From JAJFKX01 sp965230265 (GTDB lineage: Bacteria; Pseudomonadota; Gammaproteobacteria; Xanthomonadales; Wenzhouxiangellaceae): a stretch of DNA of 64,000 bases. Numbering within the stretch: position 1 is the first letter of the stretch; every line of letters begins with the position of its first letter. The notes under the pieces are model-generated. The model was not told the origin of the DNA. It saw nothing but the letters and a program-made list of their open reading frames with translations, and ran no database searches. The stretch lies in NCBI GenBank assembly GCA_965230265.1, contig OZ245999.1:2914001-2978000 (forward strand), in the 5' to 3' direction. The translations under genes and the position numbers were made by a program. Below are positions 44,026 through 53,439 of this stretch, one piece after another.

Positions 44026-44790
44026 ATGAATAAACATTGGACGCTATTATCTGCAGCCGGGTTAAGTCTGGGTCTGCTATTCACTGGGCCATTGCTGGCT
44101 GCTGATCCCACACTCGATGAAGTGATTGCAGGCTATATTGAAACATCTGGCGGCAAAGATGCCATGGACGCCATTAAAACGGCCAAAGCCGAAGGCACCA
44201 TGATATTCCCGGGTGGTTTAGAAGCACCTTTTACCATTGAGTTTCAACCGCCTGAAAGGCGTATGCGTCTGGATTTTGAGTTTCAGGGCATGACCGCGGT
44301 TAATGCTTATGATGGTGAAACCGGTTGGGCGATTCAGCCATTTCTTGGCAAAACCACTGCAGAACCAATGGCAGAAGACCAATTAAAACAGGCACAAGAC
44401 CAGGCCGATTTTTTTGGTCCGCTGATTGACTATGCTGATAAAGGCCATTCTCCAGAGCTGATTGGAATAACCGATGTGGAAGGTACAGAGGCCTATCACA
44501 TCAAATTGACCAAAGCCAATGGCGATGTGGAAAACTGGTATCTGGATACGGAATACAATCTGCCTTTCCGGGTAGAAGCCAAAGCTGACATCCAGGGCCA
44601 ACAGGTTGAAACCAACACGATCTACGGTGATTACAAAGAAGTCGGCGAGATGGTCTTTGCACATGCCATCACTGTTGATTTTGGCGCTGCTGGATCGCAA
44701 ACCATTGTCGTTAATGACATGGAATTAAATGTCGACATTGATAATGACCGTTTCACAATGCCGGTTGCTGAAACTGCCACCAGCGAATAA
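44026..44790 (+). CDS. LolA-like exported protein, paralog 1
   Basis: A 254-residue protein from ATG 44026, chosen because GAGG lies eight bases upstream and a clean signal peptide (ending PLLAADP) follows; an in-frame start at 43960 is open but would bury it. The mature part resembles the LolA/LolB outer-membrane lipoprotein carrier fold (e.g. TIEFQPPERRMRLDFEFQG, YDGETGWAIQPF, WYLDTEYNLPFRVEAK). It is clearly paralogous to the gene at 48251-49084, with the BNR-propeller gene between them. A hairpin at 44846-44870 follows it. The cargo is unknown; handling a lipid or lipoprotein is a guess from the fold. Confidence 0.8.
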   Translation: MNKHWTLLSAAGLSLGLLFTGPLLAADPTLDEVIAGYIETSGGKDAMDAIKTAKAEGTMIFPGGLEAPFTIEFQPPERRMRLDFEFQGMTAVNAYDGETGWAIQPFLGKTTAEPMAEDQLKQAQDQADFFGPLIDYADKGHSPELIGITDVEGTEAYHIKLTKANGDVENWYLDTEYNLPFRVEAKADIQGQQVETNTIYGDYKEVGEMVFAHAITVDFGAAGSQTIVVNDMELNVDIDNDRFTMPVAETATSE

Positions 44791-44845
44791 ACCGCGGTGG
44801 TGCATTAAAAACAGCACCCATAAATCACAACAGACAAACCATTTC

Positions 44846-44870
44846 CAAAGCCGACTTCCAGTCGGCTTTG
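44846..44870 (+). terminator. Strong hairpin before the BNR gene
   Basis: Stem CAAAGCCGAC (44846-44855), loop TTCCA, stem GTCGGCTTTG (44861-44870), then CTTTAAC. The stem is perfect but the T-tract is weak, so it may only partly end transcription or protect the upstream message. It is 22 bases before the BNR gene start. Confidence 0.65.
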
Positions 44871-44892
44871 CTTTAACAACACGAGGTTAGAC

Positions 44893-47800
44893 ATGAGCAA
44901 AACAAGGCTGAATATCGCTTGTCTGATTGCCGGCGGTTTAATGTTACCCCTGTGCGGTACATTGCTGGCACAGACCAAGATAGACTCTTTTACTTTCGGT
45001 GGCCTCAGCGCCCGTGCTCTGGGCCCCGCTACCATGAGTGGGCGGATTGCAGCACTGGATGCCTATGATGATGGCAAATTAACCATTTATGCAGGTGCAG
45101 CCAGTGGTGGCGTGTGGAAATCCGAGGATGGAGGCACCACCTTCCAAGCGGTTTTTGATGACCATACACAGTCCATCGGCGCTGTGCGTATAGACCCCAA
45201 TAATCAACAAACCGTTTGGGTAGGCACCGGTGAACCCTGGGTTCGTAACAGTGTATCGGTAGGCACGGGTGTTTATAAAACCACCGATGGTGGTGAGAAC
45301 TGGGAACTTACCGGACTTGCTGATAGTGAGCATATCAGCGCCATTGAAGTGGATCATGACGATAGCAATACCGTGTATGTTTGTGCATTGGGTCATGCTT
45401 GGGATGCCAATGAAGAACGCGGTGTTTATAAAACCACCGATGGCGGTGAAAGCTGGGAAAACGTTCTTTATGTTGATGCCGATACCGGCTGTGGCGATCT
45501 GGTCATGGACCCGCAATCTCCGAACGTTCTGTATGCCTCAATGTGGGAATTCCGACGGCAACCCGATTTTTTCACCTCCGGTGGAGACGGCAGCGGTTTA
45601 TACCGCAGCACCGATGGTGGTGCCAGCTGGCAGGAACTGACAGAGGGCTTGCCGGAAGGCGAGCTGGGCCGTATTTCACTTGCCATTGCCGCATCACGAA
45701 CCAGCGTGGTATATGCCAATGTCGAGTCCGATGACAGTGCGCTGTATCGTTCAGATGACTTTGGTGGTAGCTGGCAAAGAATGAATGACTCTCAGAATAT
45801 TCAGATGCGACCCTTTTATTTTGGTGAGTTAATGGTCGACCCTCAAAACCACGAGCGCATTTATCGACCTGCGTTTGTCACTACAGTCAGTGATGACGGC
45901 GGTAAAACATTCTCTGGTTTATTCGGTGGTAATTTTGGTATCGGTATCCATCCCGATCATCACGCAATGTGGATTAATCCGAACAACCCCAACCATATTC
46001 TGCTGGGTACCGATGGAGGTTTATACATCAGCCATGACCGTGCCAACGATTGGAAATTTGTACGCAACCTGCCGATTTCACAGTTCTACCACGTCAGTTT
46101 TGACAATCAGCGCCCTTACAATGTCTACGGAGGCTTGCAGGACAATGGTTCCTGGACTGGCCCTTCGCGTGCCCCTGGCGGCGTTAGCAACAGCCACTGG
46201 CGCAATGTCGGTTTCGGCGATGGTTTTTGGGTGTTTGTTGACCCGTTCGATGACAACATTGTCTATTCAGAATTCCAAGGCGGGAACCTGCTACGCGTCA
46301 ATCAAAAACTCAGTGAGATAAAAAATATCCCACCCATAGCCCGAGATGGCGAAGAAAAATTGCGCTTTAACTGGAACACCGCAATGCACCTGAGCCAGGT
46401 CAATCCCGGCACGCTGTATTATGGTTCCCAGTATCTGCATCGCAGTACTGATCGCGGTGAGTCCTGGGAAACCATTTCCCCTGACCTGACCACCGATGAT
46501 GACCAACGCCAGCGACAACTGCAGTCTGGTGGTTTAACCATCGATAATTCCACCGCAGAAAACAATGCCACCATCTATACCATCAGCGAGTCACCACTGG
46601 ATGGCAACCTCATTTGGATTGGCACCGATGATGGTCATGTACAGCTAACCCGAGACGGTGGTGAAAGCTGGAACAATGTCACTGACAATATTCCCGACCT
46701 TCCAAAGGGTACCTGGGTTTCCAGGATAGAAGCCAGCCCGCATCAGGTAGGTACTGCCTTTATGACTGCCGATGGTCATCGCACCGGTGATATGAATGTG
46801 TATGTTTATATGACCAGTGACTTTGGGCAAACATGGAAAAATATCGGCAATGACGGTATAGCAGGCTATGCCTGGGTGATCCGGCAGGATTTGGTCAACC
46901 CTGAGCTACTGTTTGTTGGTACTGAGTTTGGTCTATATGTCAGCCTGGACAGTGGCCAGAACTGGGCCCGTTTTCAGGAAAACCTGCCCATGGTGGCCGT
47001 ACACGATATTGCTATCCACCCACGCGATAATGACTTGATTCTGGGCACTCATGGTCGTGGTATTTACATTATTGATGACATTACACCGATGCGAGCCTTA
47101 ACGGCTGAAATTATTGATACCAATGTGGCCTTACTGCCATCACAACCTGGGGTAATGGTCACCGGTGGTGCATTACAGTCATTTGGTGGCAATGATGAAT
47201 TCATCGCTGCCAATCCACCTGATGCAGCAATGATCAGCTATTACCTGAAAAAGCGACATTTGTTTGGTGATTTGAAGATCAATATTTATGATGAAAATGA
47301 CCAATTGATCACTTCGTTACCTGGCGAAAAACGCCGCGGCATTAATCGAGTGGCATGGCCGATGCGTTTAAAACCGCCAAAATTCCCTGCCTCTACCAGC
47401 CTGGTCCCTGGTTTTACCGGCCCGCGTCTGCCAGAAGGCAGTTATCGGGTTGAGTTGATCAAAGGCAAACAAACACTAGAAGGTGAAGTCGCTCTGGTTG
47501 CTGATCCTCGTTCGCCGCACTCAGCAGAAGATCGTCAGCTTCAGCAAACCACAGCATTGGCGCTGTATTACACCTTGTCAGATTTGACCTATATGGTCGA
47601 TTCAGTCGATCAACTGGCTGAGCAGGCCCGCGAACATGCCAGTAACTTATCTGGTCGAAACGCAAGAACCTTAAACAACACCGCCGATGCACTTGCAGCA
47701 TTCAGCGAGTCAGTGGCTGTTCGTTCTGAGGGCAGCTTTATTTCTGGCCAGGAAAAACTACGAGAAAAACTGGGTGCTTTGTATGGCAGTGTCAGTGGTT

Positions 47801-48078
47801 ATGACGGCAAACCGACCGATACTCAACTGGAACGCCAACAACAACTGCTGGCAGAGCTTAATTCTGCCCAACAACAAGCCGAACAATTATTGGAAAACCA
47901 GTTACCTCGTGCCAACCGTGTGTTGCGCAACAATGACATATCCGAACTGGTGCGTATCACTCGTCAACAGTGGAATGAACAAGAAGGCGTCAGCAGTCCG
48001 GCCAGCACCGTCCTGAGCAAGCAGTTTAAGCGCTCATTGCTGCCCGCCATGCAAACTTTATATCCTTTTATTTTCTGA
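44893..48078 (+). CDS. Large exported BNR/VPS10-type beta-propeller protein
   Basis: A 1061-residue exported protein with a signal peptide ending GTLLAQ. The region from about 40 to 760 is built of repeated Asp-box/BNR motifs of the type SxDGGxxW (e.g. KSEDGGTTF, KTTDGGENW, KTTDGGESW, RSTDGGASW, RDGGESW), giving one or two beta-propellers like those of sortilin (VPS10). The last 250 residues are helical with Gln-rich coiled-coil parts (LAELNSAQQQAEQLLENQLP). Many bacterial relatives are called glycosyl hydrolases or sortilin-like; no catalytic set is evident. It follows the first LolA-like gene and precedes a terminator. Confidence 0.88.
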   Translation: MSKTRLNIACLIAGGLMLPLCGTLLAQTKIDSFTFGGLSARALGPATMSGRIAALDAYDDGKLTIYAGAASGGVWKSEDGGTTFQAVFDDHTQSIGAVRIDPNNQQTVWVGTGEPWVRNSVSVGTGVYKTTDGGENWELTGLADSEHISAIEVDHDDSNTVYVCALGHAWDANEERGVYKTTDGGESWENVLYVDADTGCGDLVMDPQSPNVLYASMWEFRRQPDFFTSGGDGSGLYRSTDGGASWQELTEGLPEGELGRISLAIAASRTSVVYANVESDDSALYRSDDFGGSWQRMNDSQNIQMRPFYFGELMVDPQNHERIYRPAFVTTVSDDGGKTFSGLFGGNFGIGIHPDHHAMWINPNNPNHILLGTDGGLYISHDRANDWKFVRNLPISQFYHVSFDNQRPYNVYGGLQDNGSWTGPSRAPGGVSNSHWRNVGFGDGFWVFVDPFDDNIVYSEFQGGNLLRVNQKLSEIKNIPPIARDGEEKLRFNWNTAMHLSQVNPGTLYYGSQYLHRSTDRGESWETISPDLTTDDDQRQRQLQSGGLTIDNSTAENNATIYTISESPLDGNLIWIGTDDGHVQLTRDGGESWNNVTDNIPDLPKGTWVSRIEASPHQVGTAFMTADGHRTGDMNVYVYMTSDFGQTWKNIGNDGIAGYAWVIRQDLVNPELLFVGTEFGLYVSLDSGQNWARFQENLPMVAVHDIAIHPRDNDLILGTHGRGIYIIDDITPMRALTAEIIDTNVALLPSQPGVMVTGGALQSFGGNDEFIAANPPDAAMISYYLKKRHLFGDLKINIYDENDQLITSLPGEKRRGINRVAWPMRLKPPKFPASTSLVPGFTGPRLPEGSYRVELIKGKQTLEGEVALVADPRSPHSAEDRQLQQTTALALYYTLSDLTYMVDSVDQLAEQAREHASNLSGRNARTLNNTADALAAFSESVAVRSEGSFISGQEKLREKLGALYGSVSGYDGKPTDTQLERQQQLLAELNSAQQQAEQLLENQLPRANRVLRNNDISELVRITRQQWNEQEGVSSPASTVLSKQFKRSLLPAMQTLYPFIF

Positions 48079-48103
48079 TCGATAAAGATATTTTGAAGAC
48101 AAC

Positions 48104-48130
48104 AACGGCACCACAATGTGGTGCCGTTTT
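48104..48130 (+). terminator. Rho-independent terminator after the BNR gene
   Basis: Stem AACGGCACCAC (48104-48114), loop AAT, stem GTGGTGCCGTT (48118-48128), then a short T-run. It separates the BNR gene from the second LolA-like gene, which must have its own promoter within 48131-48250. Confidence 0.9.
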
Positions 48131-48250
48131 AGTGCACTGCAAACAAACACGATGATGCCTGCCCCAGCTTTATGAACGGTTTCCGCCATAATGCAACAAC
48201 CCGTGGCCATAGTGGTCATACTAGATAACTGTTAACCACCCAAAAATACT

Positions 48251-49084
48251 ATGCGCTCGCTAAAGTCTTCGTTTTATTGTTCAGTATCGTTTTTTTTACT
48301 GTGTTTTTCTCTAAACAGCTACTCACAGGGCACCATCAGCGACCCGGAAGATGCAACGCTGGATTTAGTACTCAACGCTTATCTGCAAGCCATAGGCGGG
48401 CAACAGGTACTGGATCAGATTCGGACCATACGGGCAATAGGAAAACTCAGCGGGAATGGTGCTCCACCCATGCCTTACACCATTGAATTTCAACCAAATA
48501 AAAACCGTATGCGCATGGACTTTGTCTTTCAGGGTATCCCTGGCATTCTTGCTTTCGATGGTCAACAAGGCTGGGAATTACCGCCACTGCTGGTGGCTGA
48601 CACAGCCGTTAAACTCAACGAGCGAGATAACCAGATAACACGTGAACAAGCCGATTTTTTTGGTACTTTGCTCAGACCCCAAAACAAAGATTATCTATTG
48701 GAACTGATTGGCACCGCCACGCGTGATAACACCAATGCATGGGAAATCCGCGCCACCAAAGCTGATCAAGGCACAGAAACCTGGTACCTGAATACACAAA
48801 CCGCGCTGCCATTTCGGGTCGAAATCAAAAGTCCGGGAGCAAACACCGAAACACCGCAAAACAGCGTGGTGTTTTATTCGGATTACCGCACTGTCGTCAT
48901 CCCAGACAGCAACCCACCGGCTGAATTAATCTGGCCTTTTTCTGTGCGTACGGTATTAGGTCGGGCCGGTCAACAAATCAGCCAAATTGAAAGTATGCAG
49001 CTGAATACTGAAATTGATGACAAACGCTTCGCATTACCTGCCGATGTGAAAGACGCACCTGAAACTGAACCATCTGAGGCCTAG
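48251..49084 (+). CDS. LolA-like exported protein, paralog 2
   Basis: A 277-residue protein with a signal peptide (FFLLCFSLNSYSQ). It aligns by eye along its whole length with the gene at 44026-44790: TIEFQPNKNRMRMDFVFQG matches TIEFQPPERRMRLDFEFQG, then EQADFFGTLL, WYLNTQTALPFRVEIK, and a final NTEIDDKRFALP matching NVDIDNDRFTMP. Both flank the BNR-propeller gene. The fold resembles lipoprotein carriers; the function is unknown. Convergent with hslV, 23 bases apart. Confidence 0.8.
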   Translation: MRSLKSSFYCSVSFFLLCFSLNSYSQGTISDPEDATLDLVLNAYLQAIGGQQVLDQIRTIRAIGKLSGNGAPPMPYTIEFQPNKNRMRMDFVFQGIPGILAFDGQQGWELPPLLVADTAVKLNERDNQITREQADFFGTLLRPQNKDYLLELIGTATRDNTNAWEIRATKADQGTETWYLNTQTALPFRVEIKSPGANTETPQNSVVFYSDYRTVVIPDSNPPAELIWPFSVRTVLGRAGQQISQIESMQLNTEIDDKRFALPADVKDAPETEPSEA

Positions 49085-49107
49085 ACGAAACGGGGTTAAT
49101 CGTTCGA

Positions 49108-49650
49108 TCAATCGCAATTTAGCGTTTCAATGGTGTGGTGCTGGTTCGTGTAAATACATATTTCCCCGGCTATTCGCAGCGCTTCTCCAACAATCGCTTT
49201 GGCATCCAGCTGGCTATGTTCGATCAGTGACATTGCTGCGGCCTGGGCAAACGGACCACCTGAACCAATTGCAATCAAACCATGCTCAGGCTCAATCACA
49301 TCCCCGTTGCCCGAGATAATCAACGATGCCTCACTGTTGGCCACAGCCAATAATGCTTCCAAGCGACGTAACATACGATCGGTACGCCAGTCCTTGGCCA
49401 ATTCCACTGCGGCACGCACCAGATGCCCACTGTGTTTTTCCAGCTTGCCTTCAAAACGCTCAAACAGTGTAAATGCATCTGCCGTAGCACCTGCAAAACC
49501 GGCAATGACTTTGTCTTTATACAAACGCCGCACCTTCACCGCATTGCCTTTCATCACGGTATTTCCCAAAGTCACTTGGCCATCCCCACCCAAAGCGACC
49601 TGGCCGTTCTTACGGATAGAAACGATGGTTGTGCCATGAAGTTGTTGCAT
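49108..49650 (-). CDS. hslV: HslV (ClpQ) protease subunit
   Basis: A 180-residue N-terminal-threonine protease of the proteasome beta fold. The MQQLHG propeptide precedes the catalytic TTIVSIRKN; GGDGQVTLGN, VRRLYKDKVIAGFAGATADA near residue 40, and GIGSGGPFAQAA-like sequence near 125 complete it. HslV dodecamers degrade unfolded proteins only with the HslU ATPase. In most genomes hslU follows directly, but here the next gene downstream is on the other strand 23 bases away. A weak heat-shock-type promoter is seen upstream (49707-49733). Confidence 0.94.
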   Translation of the reverse strand: MQQLHGTTIVSIRKNGQVALGGDGQVTLGNTVMKGNAVKVRRLYKDKVIAGFAGATADAFTLFERFEGKLEKHSGHLVRAAVELAKDWRTDRMLRRLEALLAVANSEASLIISGNGDVIEPEHGLIAIGSGGPFAQAAAMSLIEHSQLDAKAIVGEALRIAGEICIYTNQHHTIETLNCD

Positions 49651-49706
49651 GCGTTGTCCTTTGGTTCATGTCCCTCCACAGAGGGCTTTTGATTGATAAC
49701 TATCAG

Positions 49707-49733
49707 ATAAGGGCAGCGATTGCCCGCTACAAG
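49707..49733 (-). promoter_or_regulatory. Possible sigma-32-type promoter of hslV
   Basis: On the minus strand CTTGTAG (49727-49733), a 13-base spacer and CCCTTAT (49707-49713) lie about 57 bases before the hslV start. The heat-shock consensus is CTTGAAA and CCCCATNT, so the -35 fits better than the -10. Plausible for hslV but weak. Confidence 0.3.
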
Positions 49734-49832
49734 CCATTAAGGACAATAAAGAAAATACAACGGCACGCTTTTCGTTGTGGAAAAAAGGGTTAACGTGCTT
49801 TCAACAAAACACCAACCAAAATCTGCATTTGA

Positions 49833-50318
49833 CTATCGGAATAAATCATCCCGCCCAGGCACTGGAAACAGCCGACCTCCATTACTGAAAGCGGGAGGTG
49901 TTTGCTGGTCAAGGTCCAAACTGCCATCCATTTGCCATTCCAGATTCCCTTGACCTCTTGATGCCATTGAACGCAATTCGGCCAGCGCCTCCAACCGTAT
50001 CGGCCTAACCCGGATTCGCAGCTCTTCTGCGCTATGGGCAATAATATCGATTTCAGGCGTATCGTTATAAATAGCAAACAACCGTCCACCAATACTCAGC
50101 TGAAACTGTAGCTTGCCCCCGGTTAATGCATCGTCATTGCCATTGCGCATACGCAACGCCAATATGGCATGATCTTGCAGAATTTCCAGTTGTGCCAGTT
50201 GGATGACTGGTGGAATACCACGGATTTGCTTGCGACCTGCACAGCCCATAACTGTGATAATCAGCAGACAAATAATCATTAGACTGCTGGCACGCAGTAA
50301 CTTGGTCGGTTTATTCAT
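49833..50318 (-). CDS. LEA-14/WHy-type lipoprotein
   Basis: A 161-residue protein with lipoprotein signal VMGCAG, so it is anchored to a membrane by lipid. The mature domain has the late-embryogenesis-abundant type 2 (WHy) pattern, a single beta sandwich: PPVIQLAQLEILQDHAILALRMRN broken, then LQFQLSIGGRLFA and AHSAEELRIRVRP. Bacterial members are envelope proteins of unclear role. It follows the peptide-binding lipoprotein by 15 bases on the same strand, so they are co-transcribed. Confidence 0.75.
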   Translation of the reverse strand: MNKPTKLLRASSLMIICLLIITVMGCAGRKQIRGIPPVIQLAQLEILQDHAILALRMRNGNDDALTGGKLQFQLSIGGRLFAIYNDTPEIDIIAHSAEELRIRVRPIRLEALAELRSMASRGQGNLEWQMDGSLDLDQQTPPAFSNGGRLFPVPGRDDLFR

Positions 50319-50333
50319 AGCTGATAGCTTACC

Positions 50334-52145
50334 TTATCGCGTCGTATTAGGTGAGTTCGGTTGATCATATTTCAGAGGCATTATGTAGCGTAGCAGTTCA
50401 CCACTGGCAAATTCACCATCAGGATAGCTCACAAACGATTTATTCCAGATGTGGATCTGCCCTGGCGAAAAGCCTGCAATACTGACGCATTCGTCTGTCA
50501 GTTTTTGCTGCATCCTGTTAATCAACTGCTGACGTTTAGGGCCATCAAGACTACGATGTGCCTGCCGATACCAGTCATCAAACTCCGCATTACTATAGTT
50601 TGCCAGACCCGGGCCAGGGCTGGCATTGTCACTGATGTAAAGCTGTAAGGTATTTAATGCACTCGGGTAATCCATTGCCCAGGCTGTGTGTACCAATGGC
50701 AATTCCTTGTTACTGTAGGCGGTCGCAAAAGCCGAAAAGCCATCATAAGGTTTGGCCTGCAATAACTCGCCAGGATAACCGGCAGCACTGATTCTGTCTT
50801 GGAAATATTCAAATATCCGCGTATTCAAACGGCTTTCAGAATAGCCAAACTCGATAGCTGGCAAGTGCCCAAAACCCTTAAACAGCTCGTTATTATCGCC
50901 CACAGCCTTTGATGCCTGGCTACCATTTATCGATGGTGGGATAACACCGGAATAAACATAACCCAGCTGGTCAAAAAATTGCTCGTTATAACCTTGCCAG
51001 TCAAATGCTCGCTGTAAATTGCAGCGTAGGCTGCGATTATAATTTTGTTGCGTCTCAGGCTTAATTTCACCCAGGCGAATATCAGCCATATTGAAATCAA
51101 TTTTATACACCAACGCCAAGGGCTGATGATTGATGTGAAAACGTTCTGCCAGCGATGGAATTAATATCGGCTCAGACACATCAGCAGAACGCTCCTGCAA
51201 TGCCTGATCATACAGCACCGCTGGCAGCTGCATCGCATCCACATTCGTATCCAGTAATGCCCGCCAACGCGCCTCGGCATCATGAATAAAACGCACTTCT
51301 ATGCTATCGACCATCGGTGGCCGCAGACCCAGCAATCGGTTTAACTCATACTGTTGATGTTGCTCGACCTGGTAACCTAAATCCGATAATGAAATCGTTG
51401 GCTGCTGGTAGTCAGGATTGGCAACCAGCAATACCGAGCCGGTGGTGAATCGTTGTAATTGGTAAGGCCCGGTACCCACCGGATTAAGTGGGTAATTCTC
51501 GCCAAAATGTTCAATCGCTGTGCGTGAAACAATGGCTGCTACAGGCAAAGCCAGCGTTTGCAGAAAATCACCATAAGGTCGTGATAGTTTAATTTGCACA
51601 GTGTAACGATCCAGCACCTGCAAACCCGCCGGCGGGCGATCATAATCTGCTCCCTTTGCACGCCATTGGCTAACCCCTATTATGTACTCGTTCCACAGCC
51701 ATGCCGCCTGACCTTCAATGGCTGGATCGAAATGTCTCAGCATGGAATAGACCACATCATCAGCAGTGACTTCGCGTTGCATATCAGGCAATTGTTGATG
51801 GACATGAAACACAATGTCAGGGCGAATACGGATAGTGTAGATCAAGCCATCATTGGAGATTTCCGGAAAATCTTCTGCCAGACCGGTGGTCAATTGATAA
51901 GGCCGACCAAGATATTGATAACGATACAGCGTGTCGTAAATCGCACCACTGATCATTCGCGCGCTCGGTGGTGTGGCATGGACCGGGTCAAGAGAAGCAA
52001 TTGGGTCGCCGACAGCATATCGGAATAAGTTGCCATCATGGTGCTTTTCCGCTGCTTGTTCACAACCAGCAGTGATCAAAAAAAACCCTGCAACCAGGGC
52101 AGTCATGGCAACGAATCTTAATGTATCAGCGGCTACTTTGTGCAT
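50334..52145 (-). CDS. Oligopeptide-type ABC transporter binding lipoprotein
   Basis: A 603-residue family 5 solute-binding protein from ATG 52145; the frame also has a TTG at 52154. Lipobox LITAGC; then YAVGDPIASLDP and LYDT-like IYDTLYRYQ near residue 60, TYTIRIRPD-like IYTIRIRPDIVFH near 120, and the long C-terminal lobe. It would capture peptides or similar compounds for an Opp/Dpp-type ABC importer; no permease or ATPase genes are adjacent. It overlaps the promoter region of the divergent SDR gene (starts 21 bases apart). Confidence 0.88.
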   Translation of the reverse strand: MHKVAADTLRFVAMTALVAGFFLITAGCEQAAEKHHDGNLFRYAVGDPIASLDPVHATPPSARMISGAIYDTLYRYQYLGRPYQLTTGLAEDFPEISNDGLIYTIRIRPDIVFHVHQQLPDMQREVTADDVVYSMLRHFDPAIEGQAAWLWNEYIIGVSQWRAKGADYDRPPAGLQVLDRYTVQIKLSRPYGDFLQTLALPVAAIVSRTAIEHFGENYPLNPVGTGPYQLQRFTTGSVLLVANPDYQQPTISLSDLGYQVEQHQQYELNRLLGLRPPMVDSIEVRFIHDAEARWRALLDTNVDAMQLPAVLYDQALQERSADVSEPILIPSLAERFHINHQPLALVYKIDFNMADIRLGEIKPETQQNYNRSLRCNLQRAFDWQGYNEQFFDQLGYVYSGVIPPSINGSQASKAVGDNNELFKGFGHLPAIEFGYSESRLNTRIFEYFQDRISAAGYPGELLQAKPYDGFSAFATAYSNKELPLVHTAWAMDYPSALNTLQLYISDNASPGPGLANYSNAEFDDWYRQAHRSLDGPKRQQLINRMQQKLTDECVSIAGFSPGQIHIWNKSFVSYPDGEFASGELLRYIMPLKYDQPNSPNTTR

Positions 52146-52166
52146 TCGTGTCAACAGAATAAAACC

Positions 52167-52919
52167 ATGAGTTCAAAATCAGAAGTGTATGAGGCACTGG
52201 TTATTGGCGCTAACGGTGGCATTGGTCAGGCGTTAACCCGACAGTTGCTGAGTCATCCGGCCATCAGTGCTTTGCATCTTAGCAGCCGAAACGAACAAAC
52301 TAAATTGATCGCACCGGCTCAACGATCGATTCATCACTATCAATTAGATATTACAGACTCTGAGTCGGTGGCTGCTTTCATCTCCAATTTGCAAAATCGT
52401 ATCAGTGGCCCATTAGGCTTAATCATCAATACGGCTGGTATTTTACATGGCAGTGATTTTGCCCCGGAGCGTCGCCTACAAGATATACAACTTTCATCCA
52501 TGCAGCGAATATTAACCACCAATTGCATCGGCCACGCTTTGTTAATCAGTCAACTGCAACCTTTATTACCCCGCAAGAGCCGAAGTGTTTTGGTCAGCTT
52601 ATCTGCTCGTGTAGGCAGTATCAGCGATAACCGTTTAGGTGGTTGGTATAGCTACAGGGCATCAAAGGCAGCTTTAAATCAGATTATCCGCACGGCTGCA
52701 ATTGAATTAAGACGCCATAATCCCGAGTGTATCTGTATCGGTCTGCACCCGGGTACCGTCAACACAGCTTTGTCTAAACCGTTTCAGCAAAATGTCCCCG
52801 ATAGTCAATTATTCAGCACTGAGACTGCCGCTTGTCATTTGCTTAATGTCATTAATCAAATACAGCCTGAGAATAGTGGCCAAATCTTTGCCTGGGATGG
52901 ACAAGTAATAGCGGCTTGA
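52167..52919 (+). CDS. SDR family NAD(P)-dependent oxidoreductase
   Basis: A 250-residue short-chain dehydrogenase from ATG 52167. The cofactor motif ALVIGANGGIGQAL near residue 9, NTAGIL near 90, and the catalytic Ser in LVSLSARVGS with Tyr-x3-Lys in GWYSYRASKAALNQ near 165 are intact. The substrate is not evident from the motifs. The start of the divergent binding-protein gene is 21 bases away. It lies just before the HiPIP gene on the same strand, with a 66-base gap. Confidence 0.9.
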   Translation: MSSKSEVYEALVIGANGGIGQALTRQLLSHPAISALHLSSRNEQTKLIAPAQRSIHHYQLDITDSESVAAFISNLQNRISGPLGLIINTAGILHGSDFAPERRLQDIQLSSMQRILTTNCIGHALLISQLQPLLPRKSRSVLVSLSARVGSISDNRLGGWYSYRASKAALNQIIRTAAIELRRHNPECICIGLHPGTVNTALSKPFQQNVPDSQLFSTETAACHLLNVINQIQPENSGQIFAWDGQVIAA

Positions 52920-52985
52920 TGATCAGCGGGCAAATTATTTATGATTTTGTTACAGTAAAAAAATATAGACATGATGGAAATAGCC

Positions 52986-53330
52986 ATGAACAACAAAGCC
53001 AAACTATCTCGTCGCAGCCTGCTAAAACTATCTTCAGCCGCTGCTGTAGCGATTCCCACATCGCATATCCTACTGACAAACTCTGCTTTCGCAGATGATT
53101 TGCCTCAACTGGAACTGGACAACCCCACCGCTATAGCATTGGGTTATGTCCATGACACCACAGCGGTTGATCAGACTGCCAACCCCAATCATAACGCAGA
53201 ACAAATGTGCTCTAATTGTGTTCTGATCCAGGGCAATGACGGTGATGAATGGCGCCCTTGTGCTATTTTCCCCGGTAAAGCAGTCAATGCCAATGGCTGG
53301 TGCAAATCGTGGGCCAAAAAAGCTGGCTGA
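52986..53330 (+). CDS. High-potential iron-sulfur protein, acidic paralog
   Basis: A 114-residue HiPIP from ATG 52986 (in-frame ATGs at 52971 and 52974 precede it). The twin-arginine signal SRRSLLKLSS is followed by a hydrophobic stretch cut after SAFA. The mature 78 residues carry the four cysteines of a [4Fe-4S] cluster: C-x2-C in MCSNC, one in WRPCAIF, one in GWCKSW. HiPIPs carry electrons in the periplasm at high potential. By count the mature part has about ten acidic and five basic residues. Placed just before ccoN, it is a likely donor to the cbb3 oxidase. A paralog lies at 63116. A strong terminator follows. Confidence 0.92.
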   Translation: MNNKAKLSRRSLLKLSSAAAVAIPTSHILLTNSAFADDLPQLELDNPTAIALGYVHDTTAVDQTANPNHNAEQMCSNCVLIQGNDGDEWRPCAIFPGKAVNANGWCKSWAKKAG

Positions 53331-53352
53331 ACTTGGTTCTGTTTTAATCTTT

Positions 53353-53380
53353 AAAAGCCTGGCAGTGCCAGGCTTTTTTT
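53353..53380 (+). terminator. Rho-independent terminator after HiPIP 1
   Basis: Stem AGCCTGGC (53356-53363), loop AGT, stem GCCAGGCT (53367-53374), followed by seven T. It separates the HiPIP transcript from the ccoN promoter downstream. Confidence 0.93.
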
Positions 53381-53439
53381 ATGCCGTTATGGTTTTTAGC
53401 AACAACCTGACTGTTAAACATATTCAAACCTGATCGAAT

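Noticed and set aside
45000..47100. Direct repeats that look like an array
   Set aside because: They are the coding repeats of the BNR Asp-box motifs, unequal in length and in frame, not CRISPR or satellite repeats.
49651..49832. Remnant of hslU between hslV and the LEA lipoprotein
   Set aside because: The gap lies upstream of hslV and holds no Walker motif or ATPase-like frame on either strand.
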